Assembly: GCF_002197815.1 (NCBI RefSeq)
Contig: NZ_NIUB01000005.1
Coordinates: 62,001-126,000 of the forward strand
Reading direction: 5' to 3'
Source: Pseudomonas oleovorans subsp. oleovorans
Lineage (GTDB): Bacteria > Pseudomonadota > Gammaproteobacteria > Pseudomonadales > Pseudomonadaceae
Length of the DNA stretch: 64,000 bases
In this document: positions 54,337 through 62,940 of the stretch, in pieces
How the letters are laid out: the number at the start of each line of letters is the position of its first letter
Numbering within the stretch: position 1 is the stretch's first letter
Translations under genes and position numbers: made by a program
Notes under the pieces: model-generated
Told to the model about the DNA's origin: nothing
Database searches by the model: none
Seen by the model: only the letters and a program-made list of their open reading frames with translations

Positions 54337-54918
54337 ATGCGCCACCTGCTGCTCGCCCTGCCCTTCGCCCTGTTGCCCCTGATCGCTGCCCAGGCTCATG
54401 AGCACGGCCATGATCACGACCACGAACATGCCCACGACAGCCTGGGAGCCCACGAGCATGGTGTCTCCAGCCTCAATGCCGCGCTGGACGGCAACCTGCT
54501 GGAGCTGCAATTCGAAAGCCCGGCGATGAACCTGGTCGGCTTCGAACATGCAGCCAAAAGCGATGCCGACAAGGCCAAGGTCGCGGCCGCCAAGCGCGAG
54601 CTGGAGCGCCCCATCAGCCTGTTCGCCCTGAACAGCGGCGATTGCAAGGCCACCCAGGTCGAACTGGAAAGCCCACTGTTCGGCGACGCTGACCACGATC
54701 ACGATCACGATCACGATCACGATCATGAAGGCGAGCACAGCGACATCCATGCGCACTATCGCTTCGAATGCGCCAAGGCCAACGAATTGAAACAGTTGGA
54801 TCTCGCCGAACTGTTCAAACGCTTCCCCGCCACCGAGAAGATTCAGGTACAACTGATCGGCCCGAATGGTCAGCAGGGCGTGGAACTGACGCCGGCACAG
54901 CCACGCTTGAGCTTCTGA
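54337..54918 (+). CDS. zrgA: Histidine-rich periplasmic zinc-uptake protein (ZrgA/DUF2796)
   Basis: A 193-residue exported protein. Its signal peptide (about 1-20) is followed by HEHGHDHDHEHAHD, a LGAHEHGVSSLNAAL segment typical of DUF2796, and a second His-Asp run (about residues 120-131). Such proteins bind Zn in the periplasm and assist uptake. It is first in a four-gene run with an ABC ATPase, a permease and a DUF3299 protein. The second His/Asp run is encoded by an uninterrupted CACGAT-type hexamer repeat. Confidence 0.85.
   Translation: MRHLLLALPFALLPLIAAQAHEHGHDHDHEHAHDSLGAHEHGVSSLNAALDGNLLELQFESPAMNLVGFEHAAKSDADKAKVAAAKRELERPISLFALNSGDCKATQVELESPLFGDADHDHDHDHDHDHEGEHSDIHAHYRFECAKANELKQLDLAELFKRFPATEKIQVQLIGPNGQQGVELTPAQPRLSF
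54691..54726 (+). repeat. Hexanucleotide tandem repeat inside zrgA
   Basis: About five to six copies of GATCAC encode alternating Asp-His. Because the unit is six bases, slippage would change the number of metal-binding pairs without breaking the frame. Confidence 0.8.
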
Positions 54919-54993
54919 CCTGCCACGTCTCATTGCCGGAGTGAGCGCCCCTCGCTCCGGCAATAAATGCCTTCTCCCGACACGCAGCAGACA

Positions 54994-55701
54994 ATGACCG
55001 AACCTCTGATCGAACTCGCCAATCTCGGCTTCGCCTGGCCCGGCCAGGCGCAGCTGCTGGATATCCCCGTCTTCACCCTGGCACGCGGTGAGACCCTGTT
55101 TCTCAAAGGCCCCAGTGGCAGCGGCAAAACCACCCTGCTCGGCCTGCTCGGCGGCGTACAACGTGCGCAAAGCGGCCATATCCGCCTGCTCGGCCAGGAC
55201 CTCGGCCAACTCTCCGCCGGTGCCCGCGACCGTTTTCGCGTCGACCACACTGGCTACATCTTCCAGCAGTTCAACCTGCTGCCATTTCTTTCTGTACGCG
55301 AGAACGTCGAGCTGCCCTGCCGCTTCTCGCGCCTGCGTGCCGAACGCGCACGCCAGCGCCACGGCAGCATCGATGCAGCCGCAGCGGCGCTGCTCGATCA
55401 CCTGGGGCTACGCGCCGAGCTGCTTGGCCGGCGCGCCGATGAACTGTCCATCGGCCAGCAACAGCGGGTCGCCGCCGCGCGCGCGCTGATCGGCCAGCCG
55501 GAGCTGGTGATCGCCGACGAACCCACTTCCGCACTGGACTTCGACGCCCGCGAAGCCTTCCTGCAACTATTGTTCGCCGAATGCCGCGCCGCCGGCGCCA
55601 GCCTGCTGTTCGTCAGCCACGACCAGAGTCTGGCCCCGCTGTTCGACCGCAGCCTGTCGCTGGGCGAACTCAATCGCGCCGCCAAGTCCGTCGAGGTCTG
55701 A
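54994..55701 (+). CDS. ABC transporter ATP-binding protein (MacB/LolD type)
   Basis: Cytoplasmic ATPase of 235 residues. The Walker A motif is GPSGSGKTT (about residues 39-47), with a Q-loop in IFQQFNLLPF, the signature LSIGQQQRVA and Walker B VIADEPTSALD. The start MTEPLIEL is chosen over an in-frame ATG 27 bases upstream from general family length. The permease gene begins one base after its stop. It matches the ATPase of the PA4063-PA4066-type zinc-responsive operon. Confidence 0.92.
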   Translation: MTEPLIELANLGFAWPGQAQLLDIPVFTLARGETLFLKGPSGSGKTTLLGLLGGVQRAQSGHIRLLGQDLGQLSAGARDRFRVDHTGYIFQQFNLLPFLSVRENVELPCRFSRLRAERARQRHGSIDAAAAALLDHLGLRAELLGRRADELSIGQQQRVAAARALIGQPELVIADEPTSALDFDAREAFLQLLFAECRAAGASLLFVSHDQSLAPLFDRSLSLGELNRAAKSVEV

Positions 55702-55702
55702 G

Positions 55703-57109
55703 ATGCACCTGATCCGCATCGCCCTGGCCAGCCTGGCCAACCGTCGTTTCACCGCCCTGCTCACGGTGTTCGCCATCGCCCTGTCGGTGTGCCTGCTGCT
55801 GGCCGTCGAGCGCGTGCGCACCGAGGCACGCGCCAGCTTCGCCAACACCATCAGCGGCACCGACCTGATCGTCGGCGCCCGCTCCGGCAGCGTGAACCTG
55901 CTGCTCTACTCGGTGTTCCGCATCGGCAACGCCACCAACAACATCCGCTGGGACAGTTTCGAGCACTTCGCCAACCACCGTCAGGTGAAGTGGGCCATCC
56001 CCATTTCCCTCGGTGACTCGCACCGCGGCTATCGAGTCATGGGCACCAGCACCGCCTATTTCGAGCACTACCGCTACGCCCGCAGCCAGGCGCTGAAATT
56101 GGCCCAGGGCCGCGAGTTTGCCGACGACCCGTTCGAGGTAGTACTCGGCGCGGAAGTGGCCCAGGCGCTGGGCTACGGCCTCGGCGAGAAAATCGTCCTG
56201 GCCCATGGCGTCGCCACCATCAGCCTGGTCAAGCACGACGACAAACCCTTCACCGTGGTCGGCATCCTCGAACGCACCGGCACGCCAGTGGACCGCACGC
56301 TGCACATCTCCCTGGCGGGCATAGAGGCGCTGCACATCGACTGGCAAAACGGCATGCCGGCACGCGGCGCGGCGCAGATCAGCGCGGATCAGGTGCGAGA
56401 GTGGGCAAGCGCCTGTTCACAAGCGTCGCGAGCGCAGACGGGACAAGGCGAAAGCGGGCGAGGAAGCGCAGTTGAGTCGAGTCTCAATGAGCATTCCGAG
56501 CCCGCTTTCAACGCAGCAGCGTCAAGCGCAGTAGCTTGTGGACAGGCGCTGCAGCCCAAGCAGATCACTGCCTTCATGCTCGGTCTCAACAGCAAGATCG
56601 CCACCTTCAGCCTGCAACGCGAGATCAACGAGTTTCGTGGCGAGCCGCTGCTGGCGATCCTGCCGGGGGTTGCCCTGCAGGAGCTGTGGAGCCTGATGGG
56701 CACGGCCGAGCAGGCGCTGTTCGTGGTCTCGCTGTTCGTCGTGCTGACCGGCCTGATCGGCATGCTCACGGCGATTCTCACCAGCCTCAACGAGCGCCGC
56801 CGGGAGATGGCCATCCTGCGCTCGGTAGGCGCCCGTCCCTGGCATATCGCCAGCCTGCTGGTGCTGGAAGCCTTCACCCTGGCACTGGCCGGCGTAGCCT
56901 TAGGTGTCGCGCTGCTGTATCTGGGCATCGCCGGCAGCCAGGGCTTCGTCCAGGCCAACTACGGCTTGTACCTGGCACTCAATGCGCCGTCGAGCTACGA
57001 GTGGAAACTGCTGGGCAGCATTCTCGCTGCTGCCGTGGCGATGGGCAGTGTGCCGGCCTGGCGGGCCTATCGGCAGTCGTTGGCCGACGGCCTGTCGATC
57101 AGGCTCTGA
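55703..57109 (+). CDS. FtsX-type ABC permease with an in-frame palindromic insertion
   Basis: Inner-membrane permease of the FtsX/MacB class, 468 residues. There is one N-terminal membrane helix (about 15-35), a large periplasmic region, and three C-terminal helices (about 340-465) around VVLTGLIGMLTAIL and LRSVGARPWHIASLL. Residues ~236-283 form a low-complexity, Ser/Ala/Gly-rich stretch unlike the rest. It is encoded by a 143-base palindromic element that keeps the frame open. Without it the protein would be about 420 residues, the usual length. Function depends on whether this loop is tolerated. Confidence 0.9.
   Translation: MHLIRIALASLANRRFTALLTVFAIALSVCLLLAVERVRTEARASFANTISGTDLIVGARSGSVNLLLYSVFRIGNATNNIRWDSFEHFANHRQVKWAIPISLGDSHRGYRVMGTSTAYFEHYRYARSQALKLAQGREFADDPFEVVLGAEVAQALGYGLGEKIVLAHGVATISLVKHDDKPFTVVGILERTGTPVDRTLHISLAGIEALHIDWQNGMPARGAAQISADQVREWASACSQASRAQTGQGESGRGSAVESSLNEHSEPAFNAAASSAVACGQALQPKQITAFMLGLNSKIATFSLQREINEFRGEPLLAILPGVALQELWSLMGTAEQALFVVSLFVVLTGLIGMLTAILTSLNERRREMAILRSVGARPWHIASLLVLEAFTLALAGVALGVALLYLGIAGSQGFVQANYGLYLALNAPSSYEWKLLGSILAAAVAMGSVPAWRAYRQSLADGLSIRL
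56408..56550. repeat. 143-bp nested palindrome inside the permease gene
   Basis: The outer arms AGCGCCTGTTCACAAGC (56408-56424) and GCTTGTGGACAGGCGCT (56534-56550) pair with one mismatch. Inner arms GAAAGCGGGC (56450-56459) and GCCCGCTTTC (56500-56509) pair perfectly. TTGAG/CTCAA sits at the centre. It has the form of a non-coding MITE-like or REP-like insertion, yet it is read through in frame. Confidence 0.82.
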
Positions 57110-57167
57110 GGCAAAGTTGCAGGCGCCTGTCGTACACTGCGCAGGCGCTCTTACCAAGAGGTTTCTC

Positions 57168-57689
57168 ATGTCCCGCCCCCTGCTCGCCACCCTGCTGCTG
57201 ACCCTGGCCCTGCCACTGGCTGCCGCTGATGTGCGCGAACTCAACTGGTCCGACCTGATCCCGCCGGATGCACCGCCACAGGTGGTCGACCCAACGCCGA
57301 TTCACGACCTCTCGCAACTGGCTGACGCGCTGTCAGAAGCCGGCCCGGCCGCCATGCAACAGTCGCCCGCCGCTCCGGTGGTCAAGGCACTCGATGGTCA
57401 GCAGGTGAAACTGCCCGGCTATATCGTGCCGCTGGACGTGACCGACGAAGGCCGCGTGGTGGAGTTTCTGCTGGTGCCCTACTTCGGCGCCTGCATTCAT
57501 GTACCACCGCCGCCGTCGAACCAGATCGTGCATGTCACCAGCGAGCTCGGTGTACTGCTCGATGCGCTGTACCAGCCGTTCTGGGTGGAAGGCCCGCTGA
57601 AAACCGAGCACGTCAGCAGCGAGCTGGCCGAAGTCGGCTACCAGATGGCAGCGGACAAGATCTACGCCTACGAATTGCCCGACAGCTGA
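57168..57689 (+). CDS. DUF3299 periplasmic protein of the zinc operon
   Basis: A 173-residue exported protein: signal peptide 1-20 (LPLAAADVRE). The DUF3299 core follows with VKLPGYIVPLDV, FLLVPYFGACIHVPPPP and VEGPLKTEHVSSELAEVGY. The conserved cysteine and histidine in the middle motif could bind metal. It lies 58 bases after the permease gene and is the last member of the operon. Its molecular role is unknown. Confidence 0.87.
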   Translation: MSRPLLATLLLTLALPLAAADVRELNWSDLIPPDAPPQVVDPTPIHDLSQLADALSEAGPAAMQQSPAAPVVKALDGQQVKLPGYIVPLDVTDEGRVVEFLLVPYFGACIHVPPPPSNQIVHVTSELGVLLDALYQPFWVEGPLKTEHVSSELAEVGYQMAADKIYAYELPDS

Positions 57690-57692
57690 GCC

Positions 57693-57783
57693 TGTAGGAG
57701 CCCCGCCTCGGGGCGAAGCGGTCGCGGTCATCCAGAAACATCTGCGGTGTTAGCACCATTCGCCGCGAGGCGCGTCTCCTACA
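57693..57783. repeat. Extragenic palindrome after the DUF3299 gene
   Basis: TGTAGGAGCCCCGCCTCGGGGCG and CGCCGCGAGGCGCGTCTCCTACA ends form imperfect arms about 45 bases apart. It is the same large REP family as at 27991 and 34459. Confidence 0.75.
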
Positions 57784-57823
57784 AAAAGCCAATACGCTAC
57801 CGTGCCTAACGACACCTCCAATG

Positions 57824-57852
57824 AAAAAGCCAGACACTAGGTCTGGCTTTTT
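57824..57852. terminator. Bidirectional terminator between zinc and TonB operons
   Basis: A perfect 12-bp stem with a five-base loop (57836-57840); A-runs on one side and T-runs on the other serve both convergent operons. Confidence 0.88.
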
Positions 57853-57882
57853 ACTTGGTGCGCGCGACGCACCGAGAACGAC

Positions 57883-58980
57883 TCAACTGCGACTGGCTAC
57901 CCTATTTTCTCGCTCGAAGCGCAACTCACTTTCCGCCCACTGCCGCCAGGAGCGCACCTTGGCCCGCTCGGCACCGCCACGTTCGGCGCGCGCCAACGCA
58001 TCCAGCCCGGCCTGCCAGCGCGACTGCTCCAGCTCCAGCTGAGCGACGTACAGCCAGTGCTTGCCGTTGCCGCTGCGTTCGGCCAGCGGCCGCAGCACGC
58101 GCACCGCTGCGGCGCGATCGCGCGCCTGCCACCAGAACAGGCCCAGGCGCTCCTGACGTGCGGCGGTGTTGGCCAGCAGGCCACTGTCGAGCATGCCGGC
58201 GAGCAGCTTGGCGCCCTGCCAGGGCTGATCCGCAGCGCCGGCGAGCAGCACCAGGTTGTCCAGCTCCGCTTCGCTGAAACGCAGGCCCTTGCTGTGCGCC
58301 GCACGCAGGGTCGCCAACGCCTTGTCGTTGCTGCCGGCCATCTGCTGCAGGGCGGCCAGCTGACGCCAGCCCTTGGCATCGTTCGGCTGGCGCGCCAGCA
58401 ACTGGCGCTGCCAACGCTCGGCCTGGGCATAACGTTTCAGATCGGCATTGGCCCCCACCAGAAACTGCAGCCAGATATCGGCGGCCTTGGGATTGGCCTG
58501 CACGTAACGCTCGGCCAGCGGCAACGCCTTGGCCGGCTGGTTCATGCCCTGATAGGCCTGCACCAGCATCTGCAACACCTCCTCGGAGGCAGTGCCCTGA
58601 TTCGGCGCCAGCAGCTCGACGACCTTGGCGTAGCGGCGCTCGCCCAGGTTGAGTTTGGCCAGATTGAGGCGCTCGCCAGCCAGCATTTCAGCGTCCAGCT
58701 TGCCGCTGCGCACGGCCTTGTCCAACCAGTCGATGGCCTGAGCATTGCTGCCGGCCGACCAGGCTACGTAGGCCTTGCTGCGCCACACCAGCGCCTCTTC
58801 GAAACTGCCACTCTTGGCCTGAACCTCATCCAGCGCACGCCGTGCGGCGGCATAGTCACCCTTCTGCTGCGCTGTCTGCGCCGCATTCAGGGCCTTGAAC
58901 ACGGCCGGATCGACGGTCTGTTGGGCCATGCCGGGTACAGACGCGGCACTGAGCATCACGAGCAACAACCAACGGTACAT
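57883..58980 (-). CDS. TPR-repeat protein of the TonB system
   Basis: Exported 365-residue protein with a signal peptide (about 1-19, ending GMAQQ). Tandem tetratricopeptide-like helix pairs span about residues 30-330, for example QKGDYAAARRALDEVQ, LPLAERYVQANPKAADIWL and RQLLARQPNDAKGWRQLAAL. It is last in a DUF3450-TtpC-ExbB-ExbD-TonB-TPR operon, where such a protein is a regular partner. It may hold the TonB complex to outer-membrane or peptidoglycan partners, which is inference. Confidence 0.85.
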   Translation of the reverse strand: MYRWLLLVMLSAASVPGMAQQTVDPAVFKALNAAQTAQQKGDYAAARRALDEVQAKSGSFEEALVWRSKAYVAWSAGSNAQAIDWLDKAVRSGKLDAEMLAGERLNLAKLNLGERRYAKVVELLAPNQGTASEEVLQMLVQAYQGMNQPAKALPLAERYVQANPKAADIWLQFLVGANADLKRYAQAERWQRQLLARQPNDAKGWRQLAALQQMAGSNDKALATLRAAHSKGLRFSEAELDNLVLLAGAADQPWQGAKLLAGMLDSGLLANTAARQERLGLFWWQARDRAAAVRVLRPLAERSGNGKHWLYVAQLELEQSRWQAGLDALARAERGGAERAKVRSWRQWAESELRFERENRVASRS

Positions 58981-58982
58981 GG

Positions 58983-59666
58983 TCAGCTCCTTTCCAGGCG
59001 GAAGTAGAGGGTTTTCACCGCTTCGCGATCCACCGCCAGGCCGCCTTCGGTACGTGGCGCGAAGCGCCAGCGAGACGCGGCACGGCGCGCTTCGCGCTCG
59101 AAGACGTTACGCGGATTGGCCTCCAGTACGCGGATGTTCTCCACGTTACCGGAGCGATTGATGGTGAACGCCAACTTGACGAAGCCTTCGATGCCACGCT
59201 GCAGGGCGTAGCGCGGGTATTCCGGACGCACATCGTTGAGCGGCATGACTTCGCTCTCCATGCCGCCCATCTGCCCACCGGACTCGGCGGCCTCGCTCGG
59301 TGCGCTCGGTGCTGCCGCACCAGGTGCGAGGCCTGCCAGGCTTGGCACAGACGCAGCATTGACCGCGATACCACTGGCCAGACTGGGCAACTGGATATCC
59401 AGTGCAGGCAACTGCGCATTGGGCGTTGCCGACATCGGCGTCGGCGGCGTGGGTGGCTGCGGCGTCTGCGGTTGCGGCGGCTGCGGTGCCTGCTGACGGG
59501 TGCGGCTGGCGGTCTCGCTGGCGTTACCGTCCATGCGCACGAAGTTGGCCACGCTGACCGGGTCCTGACTTACCTTGGCGCTCGGCGGCGCGACCATGTA
59601 AAGCATCAGGGCGAACAGCCCCAAGGCCATCAGGCAGGCGCCGAGAAAAGACAGCGGCAGGCGCAT
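58983..59666 (-). CDS. tonB: Energy transducer TonB (TonB2 type)
   Basis: Links the proton-driven ExbBD motor to outer-membrane receptors. The 227-residue protein has an N-terminal membrane helix (about 5-26). A proline-rich spacer follows (about 60-80), and then a C-terminal TonB domain containing VRPEYPRYALQRGIEGFVKL and ASRWRFAPRTEGG. It is shorter than TonB1, like Vibrio TonB2. The ATG overlaps the exbD stop by one base (TGATG). Confidence 0.92.
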   Translation of the reverse strand: MRLPLSFLGACLMALGLFALMLYMVAPPSAKVSQDPVSVANFVRMDGNASETASRTRQQAPQPPQPQTPQPPTPPTPMSATPNAQLPALDIQLPSLASGIAVNAASVPSLAGLAPGAAAPSAPSEAAESGGQMGGMESEVMPLNDVRPEYPRYALQRGIEGFVKLAFTINRSGNVENIRVLEANPRNVFEREARRAASRWRFAPRTEGGLAVDREAVKTLYFRLERS

Positions 59667-60076
59667 CAGTTGACTCCGCTACCGGCAGCCAGGGCGACAT
59701 CCTGCACGCCGGCCAGACGCGCCTGATCCATCACCTGGACGACCAGGCCGGTACGCGCATCCTGATCGGCCTGCACCACCACGGCGCCTTCCGGCTGGTC
59801 GACGCGCATGCGCTCGACATGGGCGCGCACGCTGCGAATGTCCACCGGCTGCTTGTCCATCCAGATCTGCCCGTCGGCAGTCACGGCGATAAGGATATTG
59901 CCCTTGTCTTGCGGGCTGGCGGTTTCCGCCTGCGGGCGTTGCACCTCGACGCCAGACTCGCGGATAAAGGAGCTGGTGACAATGAAGAAAATCAGCATGA
60001 TGAAGACCACGTCGAGCATCGGCGTGAGGTCGATACCGGTGTCTTCGTCCTGCTGGTGGTGACGACGCATTCTCAT
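59666..60076 (-). CDS. exbD: Biopolymer transport protein ExbD
   Basis: Proton-channel partner of ExbB, 136 residues. After a short basic N-terminus comes GIDLTPMLDVVFIMLIFF, whose aspartate in the membrane helix carries the proton path. A small periplasmic domain follows. Two ATGs six bases apart may start it (60076 or 60070). It overlaps tonB by one base. Confidence 0.93.
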   Translation of the reverse strand: MRMRRHHQQDEDTGIDLTPMLDVVFIMLIFFIVTSSFIRESGVEVQRPQAETASPQDKGNILIAVTADGQIWMDKQPVDIRSVRAHVERMRVDQPEGAVVVQADQDARTGLVVQVMDQARLAGVQDVALAAGSGVN

Positions 60077-60087
60077 GTTGGGCGATC

Positions 60088-60636
60088 TCAGTCGTGACGC
60101 AGCTGGTCGGCCAGCCGCTCGATGGCCTGGCTGGCTTCGCGCTCGAGGCGCGCCAGGCTGAACAATCCGGGAATGGCCAGGACCATGCCGGCCATGGTCG
60201 GCAGGGTCGCCTGCCACACGCCTGCGGCCATGCCGCGTGGGTTACCGGCGCCGTTGAGGGCGAGCACATCGAACACGGCGATCATGCCGAGCACCGTGCC
60301 AAGCAGGCCCAGCAGCGGATACAGCGCCACCAGGGTCTTGCCCAGGCGCAGCGGCGCGGCCAATTGCTGACGCGCCTGCGCCAGCCAGGCCAGACGCACG
60401 GCGCGCTGCCAGTTGCCGTTGTCATCGGCGAGCACCTGTTGCCAGGCCTCGCGGCGCTCCTGCACCCAGCGCGGGAAAATCCTGCGCATGTACCAGAAGC
60501 GCTCGAACACCAAGGTCCAGAACACCACGCAGAGCACCGCCAGCGCCCACATCACCACGCCGCCAGCGCTCATGAAGTCGAGCAGTGCATGAGCACTGTC
60601 GACTGCACGCAGCCAGAAGGCGAACAGGTCAGTCAC
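60088..60636 (-). CDS. exbB: ExbB/TolQ-family proton channel (ExbB2)
   Basis: A 182-residue ExbB-like protein with three membrane helices (about 24-44, 104-126 and 140-165), including LYPLLGLLGTVLGMIAVF and the threonine/proline-containing last helix. The start is GTG at 60636, with GGGAG six bases upstream. This is supported by the eight-base overlap with the larger ExbB-like gene. It forms the motor with ExbD and TonB encoded next. Confidence 0.92.
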   Translation of the reverse strand: MTDLFAFWLRAVDSAHALLDFMSAGGVVMWALAVLCVVFWTLVFERFWYMRRIFPRWVQERREAWQQVLADDNGNWQRAVRLAWLAQARQQLAAPLRLGKTLVALYPLLGLLGTVLGMIAVFDVLALNGAGNPRGMAAGVWQATLPTMAGMVLAIPGLFSLARLEREASQAIERLADQLRHD

Positions 60637-61978
60637 GGCGCGGCGCTCCCGACAGGTGCAGGGCAATCAGACCAGCGCTCTGCTGTTCCAGAACCTGGAT
60701 CAGGCCCTTGCTGCGGCTGGCCAGCAGGCTGTGCAGGAACAGCAGCGGAATGGCTACCACCAGGCCCAGCACGGTGGTTACCAACGCCTGGGAGATACCG
60801 TCGGCCATCAGGCGCGAGTCGCCGCCACCGCTCTGGGTGATGGCCTGGAAGGTCACGATCATGCCGGTCACGGTGCCCAGCAGGCCGAGCAGCGGTGCAA
60901 CGGCTGCCAGCAGCTTGAGCAGGCCCTGGCCTTTCTCCAGCGGCGGTGTTTCCTGCAGGATCGCTTCGTCGAGCTTCAGCTCCAGCGTCTCCAGGTCGGC
61001 CAGTTGTGGCTTGGCACCCAGTACGCCGATCACACGGCCCAGCGGGTTGTCATCACGCGGCACGCTGAGGTTGTGCATCTGCGCCTTGACACCACTGCCG
61101 ACGCGCATCAGGTAGACCATGCGCCACACAGCGAGAAGCAGGCCGAAAGCACCCAGCACGACGATCACCCAACCGACCAGACCACCCTGTTGCAGACGAT
61201 CCCACAGAGTCGGCTGCTGCTGCAGCTGCGCCAGCAGGCTGCCACGGCTCGGATCGATGGGCAGCGTGGCGAGCGCATCGGTGCTGCTCAGGTAGTCCTT
61301 GACCTGGCCCAGGCCGGACGGCTGACGCGGCGGCGCCACCAGTTGCCCGGCATCGGCGTCGTAACGCAGGAAGGCATCCTCGCCATACACAGCGAAGGCG
61401 CCAACACGCAGTACCTGCTGCTCCTGGCGCGAGCCATCGGTATTCACTACCGGCAATTGCAGACGCTCGATACGACCGCTGGCAGCCAGGTCTTCGAGCA
61501 GCAGCATCCAGTAGCCGTCGAGGTCTTCGGCGGACGGCAGCGAGCGGCTTTCAGCCAACGCCTTGAGGCGTTTCAGGCGCTCCGGGTACTGAGCGTTGAG
61601 CAGGCTGTCCTGCCATTGCCCGGCGACATCACCGGCACTTTGACGCACCACGCCAAACAGCTCACCAAGGTGTCCGACGCGCTGCGCCAGCAATTTTTCC
61701 TGCTCGGCCAGCTCGGCTTCCTGGCGGTCGAACTCGGCCTTGAGGCGCTCGCTTTCGGCTTTCTGGGTATTCAGCGCGGAACGTGCGGCAGCCAGCAACT
61801 GCGCCTGCTCACTACGCTTGGCGAGAAACGCCTGCTCGCGCTCCTGCATGGCGCTGACTTCGGCAGCGCGCTCGCTACGGATGCGCTGCAGCAGTTGATC
61901 GGGGTTGAGGGTTTCGGCCACGGCGGCCAGTGCCGGCAACAGGCTGAGCGCCAATACGGCTACAACACGACGACTCAT
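60629..61978 (-). CDS. ttpC: TtpC-like protein: periplasmic coiled-coil fused to an ExbB/MotA channel domain
   Basis: A 449-residue protein: a signal peptide (about 1-21), then a long coiled coil (about 30-105, rich in Glu, Gln, Ala and Leu). A periplasmic globular part follows, then three membrane helices with the ExbB domain (about 270-440; AAVAPLLGLLGTVTGMIVTF). This matches TtpC, which is essential to TonB2 systems of Vibrio. The ATG overlaps the upstream DUF3450 gene stop by four bases. Confidence 0.87.
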   Translation of the reverse strand: MSRRVVAVLALSLLPALAAVAETLNPDQLLQRIRSERAAEVSAMQEREQAFLAKRSEQAQLLAAARSALNTQKAESERLKAEFDRQEAELAEQEKLLAQRVGHLGELFGVVRQSAGDVAGQWQDSLLNAQYPERLKRLKALAESRSLPSAEDLDGYWMLLLEDLAASGRIERLQLPVVNTDGSRQEQQVLRVGAFAVYGEDAFLRYDADAGQLVAPPRQPSGLGQVKDYLSSTDALATLPIDPSRGSLLAQLQQQPTLWDRLQQGGLVGWVIVVLGAFGLLLAVWRMVYLMRVGSGVKAQMHNLSVPRDDNPLGRVIGVLGAKPQLADLETLELKLDEAILQETPPLEKGQGLLKLLAAVAPLLGLLGTVTGMIVTFQAITQSGGGDSRLMADGISQALVTTVLGLVVAIPLLFLHSLLASRSKGLIQVLEQQSAGLIALHLSGAPRRD

Positions 61979-62747
61979 TGTGCGGCCTCCTCGGCCAGGG
62001 TCTTGATCGGCAGAGACAGCACGGCAGGCGCCTGTTGCTGACGGGCGATGGCGATAGCTTGGGTCAGCGGACGACGCGCGCTGCCGTCGAGCACTTCCCA
62101 GGCCTTGGTCTGCGGGTTCCACCAGCCACTCTCATGAGCATCGAGGGTCTGGTAATAGAGCATGCTGCGGCCCAGACGCAGGAACTCGACGCTACGCGAG
62201 CCGCCATCGGCCTGGGTCAGCTCGCCACGCCAGGCTTCCAGGGTACGACCGTAGTCGCTCTCGATCTGGTAGGCCTCGAGGATGCGGCGGTATTTGTCGG
62301 CCAGGCTGACATCGGCGCGCGGCAGCAGATCCTGCAACTGAGCCAGGCGATCCTCGCGTTCTTCAGGCAGGAACGGCAGATCGGCGGCAATGAACTCGCC
62401 CAGTACCTCGACCATCTTGACCATCTGCGGACTCACCGCTTCCTGGGTACGTTCGATGCCATCGAGCTGCTTCTGATAACTGGCCAGCTCCTGACGCTGG
62501 GCTTCGACCAGGTCACGAAGTTGACTGTTATAACCTTTCAAAGCCTCAGCCTGCTGCAGGGCATTTCGGTACTCATTGAGCATCTCGCGGCTGGCGTCAT
62601 CCAGCTGTTCGACACGGCCCTGAGAGGCTTTCGCCTCGGCGGCCAGGCGCTGGCTTTCGTCAAGCGCAGCATCCAGCGGCGCGGCAAGCAGCGAGCCGCT
62701 GCTGAGCATCAGTGCCACGGCCAGGGAACGGAGGGGGAAGCGATTCA
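61975..62747 (-). CDS. DUF3450 periplasmic coiled-coil protein of the TonB2 operon
   Basis: First gene of the TonB operon. The 257-residue product has a signal peptide (about 1-23, SLLAAPLDAAL), a coiled-coil region (about 30-105), and a globular part with LPFLPEEREDRLAQLQDLL and SGWWNPQTKAWEVLDG that mark DUF3450. The start is the ATG of MNRFPLRSLAV, whose last base is 62748. It is regularly found before TtpC genes. Its role is unknown; partnering the TtpC coiled coil is a fair guess. Confidence 0.87.
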
Positions 62748-62940
62748 TGCGCAGAGGGTCCTCGACAGACAGGCTTGCTTCAAAAAGAGAAACATTATCA
62801 TCTACAGACGCATTCGAAGCAATGGACAAAACACCGCAGCAGAGCTCGCCGATCTATTGAGCCAGGTCAAAAAGTTGATTGTTGCTTGGCTTAGCATTGA
62901 TTTCAGCCAAAGACACAACCGACTCGAACTGGAGCTCGCT

